Positions 5,447 through 7,221 of a stretch of 7,221 nucleotides of DNA are shown in pieces. This DNA is from an uncultured bacterium. GTDB taxonomy: Bacteria > Bacteroidota > Bacteroidia > CAILMK01. The notes under the pieces are model-generated. The model saw nothing but the letters and a program-made list of their open reading frames with translations. It was not told the origin of the DNA and did no database searches. The position numbers were made by a program, and so were the translations under genes. Position 1 is the stretch's first letter, and the number at the start of each line of letters is the position of its first letter. The stretch is taken from NCBI GenBank assembly GCA_903835275.1, contig CAILMK010000046.1, forward strand, positions 1 through 7,221, read 5' to 3'.

Positions 5447-6457
5447 ATGAAATTATTTCCAGGAGTTTTCTTTTTTACAATTTTTATATCAGTGCAAGTC
5501 TCTGTTTCCGCCCAGGATATGCCGGGGATGAAAATGGATAGCCCTGCAGCAACTGTTGAAAAAAAGGATTCCACCAAAGGAATTGAAATGTCTTCTCATA
5601 GCGGATTATCTTTGAACTTATCTATGGAGAGGGATGGATCAGGGTCAAGTTGGCAGCCCGATAATTCTCCCATGTATATGTACATGTGGATGCCGAATGG
5701 TTGGAAACTGATGTTGCATTTTGGAGTTTTTGTCAGATATGCTTCTGAAAACATTAACAATAAAGTCAAGCAAGGTGCCGCAAGTCAGTTGTCGGTACCT
5801 AATTGGGAAATGTTTGCAGCAAATCATAAAGTTGGTAAAAAAGGATTGTTTAGTTTCAGAATAATGTTTTCTCTTGATCCAATAACAGTAGGAGGGCAGG
5901 GTTATCCCTTGCTATTCCAGACGGGAGAGTCATGGCATGGGAAAGCACTTGTTGACAGGCAACATCCGCATGATCTCCTTAGCGAACTTTCATTGGCATA
6001 TAGTTATGCCATTACTAAAAACTCCGATGCTTATGTGTATGCAGGTCTTCCGGGAGAACCTGCACTTGGTTCACCCGCCTTTATGCATCGTCCATCTTCA
6101 CTGGATATTCCTGATGCACCTATTGCTCATCACTGGCAGGATGGAACGCATATAACATTTGGGGTAGTGACTTTTGGTTATAGATATAAAAATATAAAAA
6201 TTGAAGCTTCTGATTTTACCGGCAGGGAGCCTGATGAAAACAGGTATAATATAGATATGCCGAAATTTGATTCATATAGTTTCAAGCTTTCAGCAAATAT
6301 ATCAAACTCCCTTGCATTGGCCGCATCATACGGTATAGTACATAGCCCGGAAGCGCTGGAGCCAAATGTAAACGTTGCAAGAACAACTTTTTCGGCATTA
6401 CATAATATTGCCTTTCTGAAAAAACCATTTTGTCGTCCACGTTTATTTGGGGGATGA
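5447..6457 (+). CDS. Outer-membrane beta-barrel-like protein, N-terminal part of a frameshifted gene
   Basis: The frame encodes 336 residues. The first 22 are a signal peptide ending VSA, so the mature protein should begin QDMPGMKM, a Met-rich motif of the kind seen in Cu(I)-binding segments. More methionines follow in PMYMYMWMP (75-83). The body consists of alternating strand-like segments typical of an outer-membrane barrel. It carries conserved polar motifs: ESWHGKALVDRQHPHD (161-176), GEPALGSPAFMHRPSS (203-218), HHWQDGTH (228-235), FTGREPDENRYNID (257-270) and SYGIVHSPEAL (294-304). I recognise this DRQHPHD...HH.D.TH...GREP..YR.DI pattern from a widespread uncharacterised family, often near metal-resistance genes. 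From residue 327 the sequence (PFCRPRLFGG, then TGA) no longer fits the family. The correct continuation lies in the -1 frame, in the fragment ending at 6843. Adding one A to the A6 run at 6419-6424 would restore a 465-residue protein. Confidence 0.8.
   Translation: MKLFPGVFFFTIFISVQVSVSAQDMPGMKMDSPAATVEKKDSTKGIEMSSHSGLSLNLSMERDGSGSSWQPDNSPMYMYMWMPNGWKLMLHFGVFVRYASENINNKVKQGAASQLSVPNWEMFAANHKVGKKGLFSFRIMFSLDPITVGGQGYPLLFQTGESWHGKALVDRQHPHDLLSELSLAYSYAITKNSDAYVYAGLPGEPALGSPAFMHRPSSLDIPDAPIAHHWQDGTHITFGVVTFGYRYKNIKIEASDFTGREPDENRYNIDMPKFDSYSFKLSANISNSLALAASYGIVHSPEALEPNVNVARTTFSALHNIAFLKKPFCRPRLFGG
5513..5536 (+). repeat. First copy of the QDMPGMKM-encoding repeat
   Basis: These 24 nt encode QDMPGMKM at the predicted mature N-terminus (residues 23-30). 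They differ from the copy at 6817-6840 at only two third-codon positions. The motif provides three Met residues spaced M-x-x-M-x-M, compatible with Cu(I) thioether coordination. Confidence 0.75.
6419..6424 (+). other. A6 run: likely frameshift site
   Basis: The run CTG AAA AAA CCA is in the frame of the upstream fragment. With seven A instead of six, the reading becomes Lys-Lys-Thr-Ile-Leu-Ser-Ser-Thr-Phe-Ile-Trp-Gly, joining smoothly to the downstream fragment, whose frame is open from 6406. The cause may be a sequencing/assembly homopolymer error, a true mutation, or transcriptional slippage; the sequence alone cannot decide. Confidence 0.75.
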
Positions 6458-6843
6458 ACCAATATAAATCTACAACATCATCTACGGGATATCCGTCCAA
6501 TTCTTTTTTATTCGAATCAAACCTTCAAACAAAAGGCTTTTCTGTTTTTACACGAATTGAATCAGTTCAAAAATCATTCGGAGAATTGCAAATTCCGGTA
6601 GCAAATGAAAATAAGAACAACCTCATAAATTCCTTTTCACTTGGGATTTCAAAATATCTAAGCAAGAATAAATATTTCTGGATGGATCTGGGGGTTATGG
6701 GATATTTGTATTCGATCAACCCTGAACTTATGGATTATTATGGCAAAAGTCCTGTCTCTGCAGAGGTGTTTCTCAGAATTATTCCGCCAAGAATGTACGT
6801 GAACAAATCAATAGATCAAGATATGCCCGGGATGAAAATGTGA
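6430..6843 (+). CDS. C-terminal part of the same frameshifted outer-membrane protein
   Basis: This frame overlaps the end of the upstream fragment by 28 nt. It has only a TTG at 6430 as a nominal start, with no ribosome binding site or signal peptide, so it is not an independent gene. It continues the barrel: SSTFIWGMNQYK, NSFLFESNLQTKGFSVFTRIESV (a strand pair typical of the same family), FSLGISKYL and the last strand region VSAEVFLRIIPPRM. The protein then extends past the expected barrel end with about 17 more residues (YVNKSID followed by QDMPGMKM), finishing in the same octapeptide that starts the mature N-terminus. Many barrels end in an aromatic residue as the assembly signal; here that position is masked by the Met-rich tail. 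The stop is 19 nt from the convergent P-type ATPase stop. Confidence 0.8.
   Translation: MSSTFIWGMNQYKSTTSSTGYPSNSFLFESNLQTKGFSVFTRIESVQKSFGELQIPVANENKNNLINSFSLGISKYLSKNKYFWMDLGVMGYLYSINPELMDYYGKSPVSAEVFLRIIPPRMYVNKSIDQDMPGMKM
6817..6840 (+). repeat. Second copy of the QDMPGMKM-encoding repeat
   Basis: The final eight codons before the TGA encode QDMPGMKM again, 22 of 24 nt identical to 5513-5536. Both differences (CAA/CAG and CCC/CCG) are synonymous. This suggests either a duplicated segment or selection on the peptide. Confidence 0.75.
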
Positions 6844-6862
6844 TGTCAAAATATGCGGTTTC

Positions 6863-7221
6863 TTATTTCATTTTTTGTCTTCTTAATAACTGAGCATTTG
6901 CTGCTACGAGCAGCGTACTGCACGTCATCAGTACTGCGCCGACAGCAGGAGAGAGGAGAATATCATATTTGTAAAGCACTCCCGCTGCCAAAGGGATTGC
7001 AATGATATTATATCCTGCAGCTATCCATAAATTCTGTATCATTTTGGAGTATGTAGCCTTCCCGAATTTTATTAATGACAGGACATCCATTGGATTACTA
7101 TTCACAAGTATTATATCAGCTGTTTCTGCAGCAATATCTGTCCCGGAACCGATGGCAATGCCCACATCAGCCTGTGCCAGTGCAGGAGCATCATTTACGC
7201 CGTCTCCGGTCATGGCGACGA
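6863..7221 (-). CDS. Heavy-metal (probably copper) P1B-type ATPase, C-terminal part
   Basis: The minus-strand frame is open from the right edge of the window to the TAA at 6865-6863, giving 119 residues of the enzyme's C-terminus. The visible ATG at 7213 is internal: it is preceded in frame by Val-Ala, and it starts the invariant [11 protein letters not shown] hinge motif of the ATP-binding region. Next come [20 protein letters not shown] and the last two transmembrane helices. TM7 carries [21 protein letters not shown] with the GYN motif, and TM8 carries [28 protein letters not shown] plus an M-x-x-S-T motif fits the CopB-like (P1B-3) metal-site pattern better than zinc or cobalt pumps. The phosphorylation site (DKTGT) and N-terminal metal-binding regions lie outside the window. 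The enzyme would export copper across the inner membrane. It converges with the Met-tagged outer-membrane protein gene, 19 nt apart. Confidence 0.9.
   Translation of the reverse strand, partial: VAMTGDGVNDAPALAQADVGIAIGSGTDIAAETADIILVNSNPMDVLSLIKFGKATYSKMIQNLWIAAGYNIIAIPLAAGVLYKYDILLSPAVGAVLMTCSTLLVAANAQLLRRQKMK

Noticed and set aside
5937..6155. Plus-strand 72-residue ORF inside the outer-membrane protein gene
   Set aside because: It is an alternative-frame shadow of the conserved DRQHPHD region and shows no independent features.
6415..6430. Programmed -1 ribosomal frameshifting at the A6 run
   Set aside because: The run reads G AAA AAA C, not a standard X XXY YYZ heptamer in the zero frame, and no Shine-Dalgarno-like stimulator or clear downstream hairpin is visible; a one-base deletion or sequence error is simpler.
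6844..6862. Terminator between the convergent stop codons
   Set aside because: The 19-nt gap has no inverted repeat; termination must occur inside the opposing gene or elsewhere.

Overview
The window reads as chromosomal DNA of a Bacteroidota bacterium. This rests on moderate, AT-leaning composition, a near absence of strong Shine-Dalgarno sequences with A/T-rich leaders before the ATGs, TAnnTTTG-type -7 boxes, Bacteroidota-style lipoproteins, and the gene families present. A Chitinophagaceae/Sphingobacteriia-like host is plausible but unproven.

Left part (1-2659): the 3' end of a SPOR-domain (peptidoglycan-binding) protein gene is followed by a compact inner-membrane energy-transduction operon. 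It encodes an ExbB/TolQ-type channel subunit, an ExbD/TolR-type subunit (ATGA overlap) and a TonB-family protein with a long Pro/Ser-rich then Gly/Asn-rich periplasmic linker. Together these would couple proton-motive force to the outer membrane. A 9-bp AT-rich inverted repeat separates exbD from the tonB-like gene, and a perfect 12-bp palindrome lies just after the tonB-like stop.

Middle part (2660-5371): a 234-base intergenic region holds the palindrome, a three-unit 9-nt GATTACA-type direct repeat and a candidate promoter. Next come a small lipoprotein and a two-TM membrane protein, 6 nt apart and probably co-transcribed, both of unknown function. Then comes a 420-residue secreted protein. 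I recall relatives of it being labelled 'asparagine synthetase B' in Bacteroidota, but it shows no asparagine synthetase hallmarks; it looks more like a ThuA/class-I glutamine-amidotransferase-like fold. A strong bidirectional intrinsic terminator closes this block.

Right part (5372-7221): a metal-related locus. A signal-peptide-bearing outer-membrane beta-barrel-like protein carries the Met-rich octapeptide QDMPGMKM both at its predicted mature N-terminus and at its extreme C-terminus. Its frame is broken by an apparent one-base deletion in an A6 run (6419-6424), so it appears as two overlapping ORFs. Tail-to-tail with it, on the minus strand, is the C-terminal part of a heavy-metal P-type ATPase with CopB-like TM motifs, suggesting a copper-handling neighbourhood. 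The most notable items are the twin Met-rich termini, the frameshift, and the doubtful asparagine synthetase label. No RNA genes, CRISPR arrays or insertion sequences were seen.
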